DNA of 64,000 nt, taken from the NCBI GenBank assembly GCA_001769805.1, contig MEPO01000027.1:173327-237326 (forward strand). The letters run 5' to 3'. The DNA is from Bdellovibrionales bacterium GWA1_52_35. Its GTDB lineage: Bacteria; Bdellovibrionota; UBA1018. Positions 52,444-60,965 of this stretch are shown here, piece by piece. How positions within the stretch are numbered: the first letter of the stretch is position 1; every line of letters starts with the position of its first letter. The notes beneath the pieces were generated by a model. That model searched no databases. It was not told the origin of the DNA and saw only the letters and a program-made list of their open reading frames with translations. Position numbers and translations under genes: made by a program.

Positions 52444-53925
52444 ATGAATTCAATAACAGCCACATTCGAAAAATCGCACACCGCCCAGGAACGCTGGGGC
52501 GAACGGCCGATTGCCTATCGTGCCAAACAGCTTTTAATTATTCGCGAAACCCTGCTGAACCATGTGGACGAAATTATCTCGCTGATCTGCGAGGAAACCG
52601 GCAAGCCTCGATTCGAAGCCCTGAGTTCTGAAGTACTTCCCGCTTTGGAGCACCTCACCTTTCTCGCGAAAAGCTCAAAGCAGATTCTTTCTGATCAGCC
52701 TCTGCCGATACGCTTGTTTCCTCACAGGCGCAGTGATCTGAATTACACCCCGCTGGGTGTTGTTGCTGTGATCGCTCCCTGGAATTTCCCGTTTTTTATT
52801 CCGTTCTCGGATGTGATTTCAGCCGTCGTGGCTGGAAATTCTGTGATTGTGAAGCCGAGTGAAGTCACTCCTCGCACCGGCCTTAAAATCCAGGAGCTCT
52901 GCGATGAGGCCGGGCTTCCCGCCGGCCTGGTCCAGATCATCTCTGGTGATGCCTCTGCAGCCCGGGCAATTATCGAACATAAGCCTGCAAAGATATTTTT
53001 TACCGGTTCGGTTGGAGCCGGCAAAGAAATCCTATCACAGGCTTCAAAGCATTTGATTCCCGTCAATCTGGAATTAGGCGGAAAGAACGCCCTGATTGTG
53101 ATGCGCGATGCGGATCTTGATCTCGCAACGAGTGCGGCGCTCTGGGGCGGGTTCAGTAATGCGGGACAGGTCTGTGCCGCGACTTCGCGCATTCTGGTGC
53201 ATGATTCAGTTGCGTCTGAATTCACGGAGTTGCTTCTGAAAAAAGCCGCTCTCCTGCAGGCGCACCCCGAAGAGAATCGCCCGGGCAGGATGATTTCTGA
53301 AAAGCAGATTACGGTTTACCAAAGCCATCTCGCAGACGCGAGACAACGGGGCTTGAGTATTCTCATGGGAGGAGAATTTTCTTCTGATCTTCGAAGCCTC
53401 GCCCCCACTCTGATTTCAGGCGCAGGAATAGAAGAATCGCTCGTTTTTCAGGAAGAAAGTTTCGGCCCGATCATCGCCCTCTCTCAATTCAAGACTCCTG
53501 CCGAAGCGGTCGCCGCCTGCAACCGCAGTGCCCTCGGCCTGGTCGCCAGCGTATTCACGCGTAACTTAAGCCAGGGTCGGCAAATCGCCAAGCAGCTGCA
53601 GGTCGGAACGGTAATGATCAATGAAGTGGTTTACGCAGCCGGACTTGCTGAAGCCCCTTGGGGTGGCATCAAGGAAAGCGGAATGGGACGGACACGAGGC
53701 GAACTGGGACTGCACAGTTTCGTGAACACCCGCCATATCCATCGACCCCGCTCACGCCTCTTCAGTTTCAAGTCGCATTGGTGGTTTCCGTACACACCTT
53801 TTCAATATAATACATTCCGTTATCTGGCGGAGCTGTACCGTCGTCACTGGACTGACAAGCTCAAAGCCTTCCCGCACTTTCTTGTCAACCTTGTGCACCT
53901 GTTGAAACGGGAAAAGCGGATCTGA
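52444..53925 (+). CDS. Aldehyde dehydrogenase family protein
   Basis: 493 aa. The N-terminus (ATFEKSHTAQERWGERPIAYRAKQLLIIRETLL) is typical, followed by VVAVIAPWNFPFFIPFSDVISAVVAGNSVIVKPSE (NAD-binding), IFFTGSVGAGKEI, the Glu motif NLELGGKNALIV, the catalytic Cys in SNAGQVCAATSRI and MINEVVYAAGLAEAPWGGIKESGMGRTRGELG. NAD(P)-dependent oxidation of aldehydes; substrate not predictable. The only GGAG usable as ribosome-binding site lies inside the preceding tRNA-Leu acceptor stem. The C-terminal basic tail of about 40 residues is unusual. Confidence 0.92.
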   Translation: MNSITATFEKSHTAQERWGERPIAYRAKQLLIIRETLLNHVDEIISLICEETGKPRFEALSSEVLPALEHLTFLAKSSKQILSDQPLPIRLFPHRRSDLNYTPLGVVAVIAPWNFPFFIPFSDVISAVVAGNSVIVKPSEVTPRTGLKIQELCDEAGLPAGLVQIISGDASAARAIIEHKPAKIFFTGSVGAGKEILSQASKHLIPVNLELGGKNALIVMRDADLDLATSAALWGGFSNAGQVCAATSRILVHDSVASEFTELLLKKAALLQAHPEENRPGRMISEKQITVYQSHLADARQRGLSILMGGEFSSDLRSLAPTLISGAGIEESLVFQEESFGPIIALSQFKTPAEAVAACNRSALGLVASVFTRNLSQGRQIAKQLQVGTVMINEVVYAAGLAEAPWGGIKESGMGRTRGELGLHSFVNTRHIHRPRSRLFSFKSHWWFPYTPFQYNTFRYLAELYRRHWTDKLKAFPHFLVNLVHLLKREKRI

Positions 53926-53934
53926 GCTGCTGAA

Positions 53935-54483
53935 TCAAAGAACCCGCTCAAAAATCAGAAAGGCGTTGCTGGTTTCGCAATATTTTGGAAAATCAGAGGA
54001 CGGGTTCTCCCAGTTCTGACTGATTTTGAACTTCAACTTGGATGCTTCTATTGAGTATCCGGTTGCAAAACAAAGAAGGTCATCAATAACGAAGGAATTC
54101 CGGCAGACATCCATCGCAATCTCTCCCCGCCTCTGGCCGCGCGATTTGGAATTGCAGGTGCCTGGGATCAATTGATCCGGCCATTCAATCAGGGTTTCAT
54201 TTTCGCAGAAATTTTCGGAGTCCGGCTTGCTGGCGTAAGCCTTCCCCCAGAGGATTGCCTTCCCTCCACGCGTGTACCTCAAGACCGAGGCCTCTTTGGT
54301 CCCCTTGGCCCGTTCATTCAGCTCGGCACCCAGGCTCGTGGTCTTTCCGCTTGAGCATTCGACGCCCCTGTACTTCCAAATTCCTTCAAGGGGATGGCCT
54401 TTCGTGGTCAAAACATGGGGTGTAGAACATCCCACCGAGACAAAGATTAGACCAGCAACGCTGCCCAGAATAAAGTGACGCAT
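53935..54483 (-). CDS. Hypothetical lipoprotein
   Basis: 182 aa. Signal peptide with lipobox (LIFVSVGC at Cys 19), then a mature domain with GHPLEGIWKYRGVECSS, a lipocalin-like opening, and further Cys residues. Predicted outer-membrane-anchored. It is divergent from tamA. No known family. A 7-bp inverted repeat (AGATCTT/AAGATCT, 54504-54523) lies just upstream of its start, where it could influence transcription. Confidence 0.75.
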   Translation of the reverse strand: MRHFILGSVAGLIFVSVGCSTPHVLTTKGHPLEGIWKYRGVECSSGKTTSLGAELNERAKGTKEASVLRYTRGGKAILWGKAYASKPDSENFCENETLIEWPDQLIPGTCNSKSRGQRRGEIAMDVCRNSFVIDDLLCFATGYSIEASKLKFKISQNWENPSSDFPKYCETSNAFLIFERVL

Positions 54484-54599
54484 GCCTGAATGCTATAATG
54501 AGGAGATCTTCTCGGCAAGATCTAGATCCAGAGCTGGTAGCGGCCTCCCGATTGCAACGCGTGCGCTATTGTCCTGTTTTTTGTACTTAGCTTTGCGTT

Positions 54600-56306
54600 A
54601 TGCGTCTATTTCATTGCATTTTTATCATGAGTCTCGTTCCGGCGGCTTTCGCTGAAACTATAGAGTTGCAGCCTTGTGCTTCCGTGCAACTGCTTCAACC
54701 GGTTCAGCCGGCGTTTACAAAATCCGAACTGAAATTGCTCTGCGGTGATAGAAATACCGCAGCGTGGAAATCCATTCCGCCGGAGCAGGCGCGGTATTTT
54801 TTGAAAATATTTCTCGAGGAACGTGGTTATCACCATCCGGTATTTTCAATTTCGGATAAAACCGTTCACATTAAACCCGGCGCTCTCACGCGAGTCCAGC
54901 AACTGAGCGAAACGGGATCTCCTGTACCGCTTGGGCTGGAGCGGCTGCGCAAAGTAAAAGGAGAAGTAATGACACCAGCATTTCTGGACCGGATTGAGCG
55001 CTGGGCAACTCGTCAGCTCCAAAACCAGGGTTACCCCTGCCCGAAACTGAAGGTTCTCGCTGACCCAAGTACAGGCATAATTGAAGTTTCCGTGAATGCT
55101 GGCGAAAAGAAAAATTTTTCAGTGGTCCAGGAGAATGGCATTCCGGGAATCAAAGCCGGATTCCTCAGGCGCTATGATGCTTTCAGACTGGGCGAGCCCT
55201 TCGAGAAGGATCTTCTGATTATTACCGAAAACCGGGTGATCTCCGAAAACCTTCTTTCAGGCTTTCACCTGAGTGAGTCGTGCGAGGATGAAGCACTGGT
55301 AATCCGGCAGGAGGGCTTCGCCGGCCCTCCCCGACTTCTTAGACTGGGGTTTGGAATCAACACGGAAGGAATTCTTGTGAATCGCACGTCCTGGCGCAAT
55401 GCCCGGCTTGGGACGCGCGGCTCTTCCGCTGAAATGACCCTGTATGCCTCGGCGCGCGAGCAGCGTCTGGAGAGTGTTTTGAACTGGTATCACCTGCCAC
55501 ACCCGTCTCGACGGTCAGTCCGCCCCCAACTGCAATGGACTCATCAGAATGAGAGACTCTTTGAAACAATGGAACTTCGCGCACAGGCAGCTTATGCCAC
55601 GAGCTGGGACGGAGCGCATTTTTCCCTGGTTGCTTTTGCCGGACCTGCACTGAGCGAGGTCCGAACCTTTCGCGGCCCATCCGTCGGCAATTCACATTTT
55701 CTTGCGCTCGACGGAACGGGAATTTTGAAAAGCCATGATTTCGAATACTTCGCATCAGACCCGAGGTCGGGCTTTTCCCTGCAGTACGGAATGAGCCTGA
55801 GCGATCAATCGCTACTCTCAAGTGCCTCGGTGCAGAGGTATTCCGTGCGTGGAGAATATCTGTTGAATGCCGGTGCCTATGAGCCGCCGCTCTGGATCGT
55901 GGGATTCAGGGCGGGGTTCGGGACCACTGTGACCGAAGATCAGGATTTTCAACACAGTGCGATTCCGGCGAACTATTTTCAGTATCTCGGCGGCTCCGCC
56001 AATTTGCGGGGTTTTGGCCGGCAGGAGCTCCCGTTTGCCGGAACGCGTCTCAGCTCCGCATTTTTTGATTTCGAGGCGCGGCTGAGTCATGTTCTTCCTT
56101 TTGCACTTGAGCCACTGGTCTTCTTTGATCTGGGCGCTTTGAGCGCAAGTTCCTGGTCTTTGGACGCACCAGTCTATCGCTCCCCGGGCGTTGGTCTTCG
56201 CTGGGCCTCCCCCGTCGGAATCGTTCGAACCACTCTCGCTTACGGATCCCCAGCTGACGATTCAGGCCAGTGGCAGTTTTACTTCAGCCTTGGAGAAGAG
56301 TTCTGA
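54600..56306 (+). CDS. tamA: TamA/Omp85-family outer-membrane assembly protein
   Basis: 568 aa. Signal peptide (MRLFHCIFIMSLVPAAFA), POTRA-like repeats to about residue 245 (RFLKIFLEERGYHHPVFSIS and ERWATRQLQNQGYPCPKLKV type units) and a C-terminal 16-strand barrel ending in GQWQFYFSLGEEF. GGSANLRGFGRQ is the Omp85 (V/I)RG(F/Y) lid-lock motif on strand L6. Together with the following tamB it forms the translocation and assembly module. The start has no strong ribosome-binding site. Confidence 0.92.
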   Translation: MRLFHCIFIMSLVPAAFAETIELQPCASVQLLQPVQPAFTKSELKLLCGDRNTAAWKSIPPEQARYFLKIFLEERGYHHPVFSISDKTVHIKPGALTRVQQLSETGSPVPLGLERLRKVKGEVMTPAFLDRIERWATRQLQNQGYPCPKLKVLADPSTGIIEVSVNAGEKKNFSVVQENGIPGIKAGFLRRYDAFRLGEPFEKDLLIITENRVISENLLSGFHLSESCEDEALVIRQEGFAGPPRLLRLGFGINTEGILVNRTSWRNARLGTRGSSAEMTLYASAREQRLESVLNWYHLPHPSRRSVRPQLQWTHQNERLFETMELRAQAAYATSWDGAHFSLVAFAGPALSEVRTFRGPSVGNSHFLALDGTGILKSHDFEYFASDPRSGFSLQYGMSLSDQSLLSSASVQRYSVRGEYLLNAGAYEPPLWIVGFRAGFGTTVTEDQDFQHSAIPANYFQYLGGSANLRGFGRQELPFAGTRLSSAFFDFEARLSHVLPFALEPLVFFDLGALSASSWSLDAPVYRSPGVGLRWASPVGIVRTTLAYGSPADDSGQWQFYFSLGEEF

Positions 56307-56355
56307 GTCGCAAGCAAGAATAGTCATTGCACCAGAACTCTCCAGGAGACATTCC

Positions 56356-58524
56356 TTGCTTCGCGTTGTTTTCAGAATTTTGACTCGAATAATGCTCGCA
56401 CTCATGGTCATCCTTTCGGTGACTATCGGGCTAGTATACTTTTTTCCGGAAATGCTGCTGAATCCCGGCACTCTGCGCTTGGCTTTGGGCAGTAAGCCGA
56501 TGTTGACCTGGGAAGGGGCGGAGATTCAGTTCGAAGCCGCGGGATTTTTAAAAAAGCGAATGCATGTTCAACTGCTGAAACCCTGTATCGATCTTCAGGA
56601 CGGCAAGGTCACTGGGTGTTTTGAATCTTTTCAGTTAAGGGCCCGGGTGGGCCTGCAAAACTTTCGACCCTATGTATTTGAGCTGGGCCCCGTACAGGCC
56701 AAGCGGGGCGATCTCAAGGTTCACATTCAGGAACCAGAACCATCGCGGGAGCCCGAGGGCGAGGCGCAGCCCTGGGGATGGGTTTCTCAGGTTGCCGCAC
56801 TTCTGAATGAAAAACGGATTCATGACCTGCAGATCGATTTGACGCATTTTCAGGTCACAGGGCCGGATTTGAATTGGGAAGGCCAAATCGAACTCAATCA
56901 GCGCTTGCTTGCAAAAACCACCGCCCTTCGCATTCAAGGGCATGCATCAGAACTCTCAACCGCTCAGAATTTGAGAGTAAATGGGACGATCCGACCAGAG
57001 CCTCCCTCAGGCCTCGCTCACGAAATTGCGCTCACTTTCCGGGATGGAGCAGTCCAGCTTCAGCTCCAGGAGCGTGGCGTTCTGAAAACAGATCTCATTT
57101 CAGCAATAGCCACGGGAAATTTAAGTGGGCTTGCACGTGAAGTTCCGAAAGTTTCATTCAAAACTTGTGAAGTTCGCTCAAAGCTCGGATCCCTGAGTAC
57201 GACCTGCCCTTTTGAAACGCAGCTGAAAGTTCCGGGCATCGACATCCGAAAAATCACGGCATTGTTGAATGCTGAGATCAAAACGGAATCGCTCATTCCG
57301 TCATTTGAAGCTCTCGCGCCTGCACGAGTGAAATTGAGTGCGCAGATTCCAAATAGCGGACTGGAGAAACTGAATGGAAGCTGGGAGGGGCAGGCATCAC
57401 TTTCCTCGTTCTCCGGTCGCTTTAAAATAGATTTTCTAGCCGACCACTTCACCCGTTTGCTGCGCAGTACACTCGGATCCCGCACAACTCTGCCCGCGCC
57501 GTTTTCGGTTCTGGACGGAAGAATTGAATTTTCTTCCGTCGGAAATCTCGATTCGAGTAGGGTCGAGGCGGACTCCCGGGCCGTGTTCAATCTTCACTCC
57601 CCAACGCAGCGCCTGAATTTCGATCTGGATGCAAATTCGAATACGATTTTTGGAAAAGCGTCGCGGGTGAAAGCACAGGTCTTTTTGCGTTCGGTGGATC
57701 TTGAGTTGCCAAATTTGGATTATTTGAAATTGCCCAGACTCACTAAGGACTCGAGAATTTTTCCACAAAAAGCGAACGCCCGCCCCGGGCAGCCGCTGAC
57801 GTATGATGCAGAAATCCGGACTGAGTCCGGAGCACCTGTCCGTCTTTTTGGAAAACAGGTCACCCAGGGAATCCCGGTTGTTCTGGACCTTTCGTTTGCA
57901 AGTGAGCGGGCCCTGAGTGGAACGGTGGGAGTTCGAAGCTTTCCTCTGCAGGCGTTCAGAAGGAAAGCCACTGTGGAATACTTTCGAATCACGCTGAAGG
58001 ATGTCCTGGATGATTCCCTGATCGAGGGTCGTCTGATTTTTCCTTCGACGGAATACACGATTGATGTCGGGGTTTTCGGAACTATGTCCCGGCCGCAAAT
58101 CCGGTTGTCCAGTGATCCTCCGATCCCGGAAGAAAAACTTATGGCAGTTCTGGTCTTCGGGGTGCCTTTCGAAAATCTGGATGCTGATCAGACGGCCTCT
58201 ATCGCGAGCACGAAAGCGGCTCTGACGGACGGAGTGCTGGGTCTGGCTTCACTCTTTGCTCTGAGCTCAACGCCGATCGAGCGGATTGGCTATGATCCGG
58301 GTTCAGGGGCAGCGTCCATTCGCTTGAAGGTGGGGAAAGGTGCGTCTATCACGGTTCAAAGCAGAGCGGAAGAGACCGACGTGGCTCTGCGCAAACGAAT
58401 CGGCGCGAACTGGGTGATCAGTACCGATCTGAGCAGTTTGAGCCGGTCCACAACCGACCCGGGACTGACTGGGCAGCAAAGCACGATACTTTCGACCTTT
58501 CTCGAGTGGAACTACAGGTATTGA
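56356..58524 (+). CDS. tamB: TamB/DUF490-family envelope protein
   Basis: 722 aa from a TTG at 56356 with AGGAGA seven bases ahead; the open frame begins earlier at 56191, inside tamA, and is not used. An N-terminal helix (MLALMVILSVTIGLVYFF) anchors it in the inner membrane and a beta-rich solenoid spans the periplasm. The C-terminal DUF490 domain is recognisable: TMSRPQIRLSSDPPIPEEKLMAVLVFGVPF, VKVGKGASITVQSRAEETDVALRKRIG and an aromatic end WNYRY. TamB proteins link to TamA and support lipid transport and protein insertion. This one is short compared with about 1,260 aa in Escherichia coli. Confidence 0.9.
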   Translation: MLRVVFRILTRIMLALMVILSVTIGLVYFFPEMLLNPGTLRLALGSKPMLTWEGAEIQFEAAGFLKKRMHVQLLKPCIDLQDGKVTGCFESFQLRARVGLQNFRPYVFELGPVQAKRGDLKVHIQEPEPSREPEGEAQPWGWVSQVAALLNEKRIHDLQIDLTHFQVTGPDLNWEGQIELNQRLLAKTTALRIQGHASELSTAQNLRVNGTIRPEPPSGLAHEIALTFRDGAVQLQLQERGVLKTDLISAIATGNLSGLAREVPKVSFKTCEVRSKLGSLSTTCPFETQLKVPGIDIRKITALLNAEIKTESLIPSFEALAPARVKLSAQIPNSGLEKLNGSWEGQASLSSFSGRFKIDFLADHFTRLLRSTLGSRTTLPAPFSVLDGRIEFSSVGNLDSSRVEADSRAVFNLHSPTQRLNFDLDANSNTIFGKASRVKAQVFLRSVDLELPNLDYLKLPRLTKDSRIFPQKANARPGQPLTYDAEIRTESGAPVRLFGKQVTQGIPVVLDLSFASERALSGTVGVRSFPLQAFRRKATVEYFRITLKDVLDDSLIEGRLIFPSTEYTIDVGVFGTMSRPQIRLSSDPPIPEEKLMAVLVFGVPFENLDADQTASIASTKAALTDGVLGLASLFALSSTPIERIGYDPGSGAASIRLKVGKGASITVQSRAEETDVALRKRIGANWVISTDLSSLSRSTTDPGLTGQQSTILSTFLEWNYRY

Positions 58525-58645
58525 GCAAAAGGAATAGCGCGAACGAATTATGATATCGATTTCTTGTTACGGGAGCGTCTGTTATTAGACAAGCAAGCCG
58601 TGGGTCTAAATTGGAATTCGGAGCCAAGTGGCCTGGAGGTCCAGG

Positions 58646-59428
58646 TCACCATATATTTTTTGCCCAATAAAAAAAACGCCGAAACTTATCCGAGGCAGTA
58701 GTTGCCCAGTGGGTCGTGGTCGTCTCATCACCCATGGATAGGATCGCCACAAGTAGCCATTCCGAGGACGCGTTTTTTCGACAATAGAGCGGTCCACCCG
58801 AATCCCCATGGCGAAGACGACCTATCATTTCTCCGTAGCCATTCAGGACAAGTACGCCGTCCCCTACGTACCCCCTAAGGCCGTTTTCAGGACTTTGATC
58901 GGATGTAACGAACCAGTTACGTTTTCGATTCGAATCATAGCCGTAGCCAGAGAAACGGCATTCGATAGATGGGTTGAGATTGACGTCTCCAAATATAATC
59001 TGGCTTGGAGCCGTGAAATCTTCCTTAAATTGTTTCAGGTCGGTTATCACGCCAAGCGGTGGTATTCTCGCAGCGCCTTTGTTTAGGCGTAAGAACGCGA
59101 AGTCCGTTCTGGTCTCCTGCTCATCCCAATCCAAACGGACACCGGTAGCCACAAACTTTTCTTCGAAGAGGAATTCGTTTATCGAACGGTTGCCTCGGAA
59201 TCCGCAGCCCACAAATACATCGCCCTTAATTGCTTTCGGGCCATCCTTAAAACAATGAGCTGCCGTAGCCACAAGTTTTTTTCCAACCAAGGTGCCGCTG
59301 CAGCTGACTACTTTCCTGTCAGTTGTTGGATATTTAATGTAGCAGGACTGAGGCAAGGGGGGCAGAGGGGCCACTGCCGCGACTGTGTTAGTAAATACCC
59401 CAAAAGAGAGGAGGAGGGCAAACAACAT
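58646..59428 (-). CDS. Secreted trypsin-like serine protease
   Basis: 260 aa. Signal peptide (MLFALLLSFGVFTNTVAAVA) and an S1 fold with triad H58 (VATAAHC), D109 (TDFAFLRL) and S210 (RHGDSGGPLYC). S1A family members are common in predatory Bdellovibrionota secretomes. The three to four Cys pairs suggest disulfides. The gene is divergent from the HVO_A0114-like regulator gene, with 169 bases between. Confidence 0.93.
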   Translation of the reverse strand: MLFALLLSFGVFTNTVAAVAPLPPLPQSCYIKYPTTDRKVVSCSGTLVGKKLVATAAHCFKDGPKAIKGDVFVGCGFRGNRSINEFLFEEKFVATGVRLDWDEQETRTDFAFLRLNKGAARIPPLGVITDLKQFKEDFTAPSQIIFGDVNLNPSIECRFSGYGYDSNRKRNWFVTSDQSPENGLRGYVGDGVLVLNGYGEMIGRLRHGDSGGPLYCRKNASSEWLLVAILSMGDETTTTHWATTASDKFRRFFYWAKNIW

Positions 59429-59501
59429 ACTAGATTGTAAAATTTTTTCAATCGATTAGCAATAGAAGTGTGCGCATCAGCAGCGTAAATGAACGAATTG
59501 A

Positions 59502-59530
59502 TATACTATGGCATTTAGTGCCATAGTATA
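59502..59530. promoter_or_regulatory. Perfect 12-bp inverted repeat, probable operator
   Basis: TATACTATGGCA and TGCCATAGTATA flank a 5-base spacer (TTTAG). It lies in the 169-bp gap between the divergent serine protease and HVO_A0114-like genes, 67 bases before the latter's ATG. TTGATA (59498-59503) and CATAGT (59522-59527) form a promoter-like pair overlapping it, so a bound regulator would block transcription. Confidence 0.7.
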
Positions 59531-59597
59531 GAAGACGGAGCACTTTTCGCAAAAATGCCGATCGTGAAGAAGGTAAATTTCGAGGAGAAATGAAATC

Positions 59598-59963
59598 ATG
59601 AAAATCAAAAAGATAACGATCAAAACTAAAGAAGAATTCTTCTCAGATATCGCATCGGCAATCAAAGCGGTGAACTCCCGGAAAACAACCAAGCCACGGC
59701 GCGGCGAATATTTTGAGCTTGAAGCCGTTCGCAATGTGTTAACGGAAAAACGTCTCGAAATATGGCGCGCCATTCGGAATCAAAAGCCAGATTCCATTCT
59801 GGCCCTAGCAAAGCTTCTTCACCGAGACTTCAAAAGTGTTTATCGCGATGTCTCGATGCTGGTCGCCGTTGGTCTGGTAGAGCTTCGCAAAGGTAAGGGA
59901 GCCCGCGGCGACACTCAGAAGCCCATCAGCATGGCTGACTCGCTACGGCTGGAAGTAGCGTGA
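59598..59963 (+). CDS. HVO_A0114-like transcriptional regulator / orphan antitoxin
   Basis: 121 aa. The C-terminal two-thirds hold a winged helix (FELEAVRNVLTEKRLEIWRAIRNQKPDSILALAKLLHRDFKSVYRDVSMLVAVGLVELRKG). This matches HVO_A0114/TumA-type DNA-binding antitoxins that normally accompany a toxin such as TumE. GAGGAG lies 11 bases before the ATG. No complete toxin ORF is found directly upstream: the bases 59535-59590 hold no long frame. It may be orphaned. Confidence 0.72.
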   Translation: MKIKKITIKTKEEFFSDIASAIKAVNSRKTTKPRRGEYFELEAVRNVLTEKRLEIWRAIRNQKPDSILALAKLLHRDFKSVYRDVSMLVAVGLVELRKGKGARGDTQKPISMADSLRLEVA

Positions 59964-59983
59964 GCTGAGGCTACCTTACGAAA

Positions 59984-60796
59984 TCATATTCTAAAGAAAT
60001 CAAGACAGAACGAATAAAGTTCTTCTTCCTTGGAGTCCCTGATAACTGATTTAGCGTTTTCGATTGATTTCACAAGAAGGGCCTTAATGCGTGTAGCATC
60101 GTCTTTGGAAATACTCACAACTGAAGAATAGTGAAGCGCCATTTGCATATCTTCTCGCTCCAGAGATTGAATCGCCTGCAATCGCCAGTTAATGTGGTGC
60201 TTGTTGATCATCGGTGAATCATTGCCAAGATGCACGCGTGTGGGACCAACCAGATAACGGCCATGCTCTTGTTTGGCCAATCCAATACTAATCAGAAACT
60301 CAAGCATCTCTGTGGTTTTTTTTAATGAAATCCCGAGGTATCGCGCGATGGCCTCTTTGGTTTGATACTTTTCGATGGTCAGCAGGATATGAATTCCAGC
60401 GTAGTGCCAAGTACTATAAAACGTCGCTTGATCTTCTCGAGAAATGGATGTCTTCACGTCGAGACGATCTTTGAGAATCAGACGCTTCTGCCGAATCCTC
60501 TCAAGCTGAGATTCAATTCTAGATTTCAATTTAGCCGTCCCTGCCCGGCCATGCTGCACGAGCAAGAGAAAGTATTCTGAGTGGTCCGCAGTATGACCCA
60601 AGAATTCGTTTACGTCTTCAGCTTGCTCCAAGGATAAGTCAGAGATTCCACCCAGCACTTGGGACACATGAGATACTGGTGAGTGCATTGCGGCTGCGAG
60701 CGAGGACCTTAGCCCGCGGCCACGTTTCGGCTGGCCTGCAAGCCAATCAAATAAGTATTCACGATACCCGTTATAATCAAAAACATCTTTATCCAT
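59984..60796 (-). CDS. TIGR02147/DUF4423 family regulator
   Basis: 270 aa from the ATG at 60796 (MDKDVFDYNGYREYLFDWLAGQPKRG). The N-terminal part (FDYNGYREYLFDWLAGQ...GRGLRSSLAAAMHSPVSHVSQVLGGISDLSLEQAEDVNEFLGHTADHSEYFLLLVQHGRAGT) is the TIGR02147 signature and the DUF4423 part follows (TIEKYQTKEAIARYLGISLKKTTEMLEFLISIGLAKQEHGRYL). The two HTH-like parts imply DNA binding. Multi-copy in Bdellovibrio and Fibrobacter; function poorly known. It is divergent from a secreted-protein gene with repeats between. Confidence 0.9.
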   Translation of the reverse strand: MDKDVFDYNGYREYLFDWLAGQPKRGRGLRSSLAAAMHSPVSHVSQVLGGISDLSLEQAEDVNEFLGHTADHSEYFLLLVQHGRAGTAKLKSRIESQLERIRQKRLILKDRLDVKTSISREDQATFYSTWHYAGIHILLTIEKYQTKEAIARYLGISLKKTTEMLEFLISIGLAKQEHGRYLVGPTRVHLGNDSPMINKHHINWRLQAIQSLEREDMQMALHYSSVVSISKDDATRIKALLVKSIENAKSVIRDSKEEELYSFCLDFFRI

Positions 60797-60816
60797 AATT
60801 AACAAACACTTATCAT

Positions 60817-60858
60817 AAACTTCATTTTTTATGAACTAGCTACTTAAAACTTCATGAA
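60817..60858. repeat. Two 9-bp direct repeats (AAACTTCAT) 30 bp apart with palindromic extensions
   Basis: AAACTTCAT occurs at 60817-60825 and 60847-60855, exactly 30 bases apart (three helical turns). The first repeat continues into TTCAT-N5-ATGAA and the second into the palindrome TTCATGAA. They lie between the divergent TIGR02147 and secreted-protein genes and look like operator half-sites. Confidence 0.6.
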
Positions 60859-60894
60859 AACTATCTATTTCCTATCAAATTGCTCTGCTATTCA

Positions 60895-60923
60895 TTGCGC
60901 TGCTGCAAATGCGCAGTTATAAC
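60895..60923 (+). promoter_or_regulatory. Candidate promoter of the secreted HEYLG protein gene
   Basis: TTGCGC (60895-60900), a 17-base spacer and TATAAC (60918-60923) precede the ATG at 60966 by about 43 bases. The match is four of six and five of six. It lies 40 bases downstream of the repeat pair. Confidence 0.45.
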
Positions 60924-60965
60924 CGGGGCCACTCAAAAGTGAGCCTCCCAAACATTTGAGGTTTT

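Noticed and set aside
58632..58661. Terminator between tamB and the serine protease
   Set aside because: CCTGG/CCAGG is only 5 bp and 9 bases separate it from the T-run; too weak to list.
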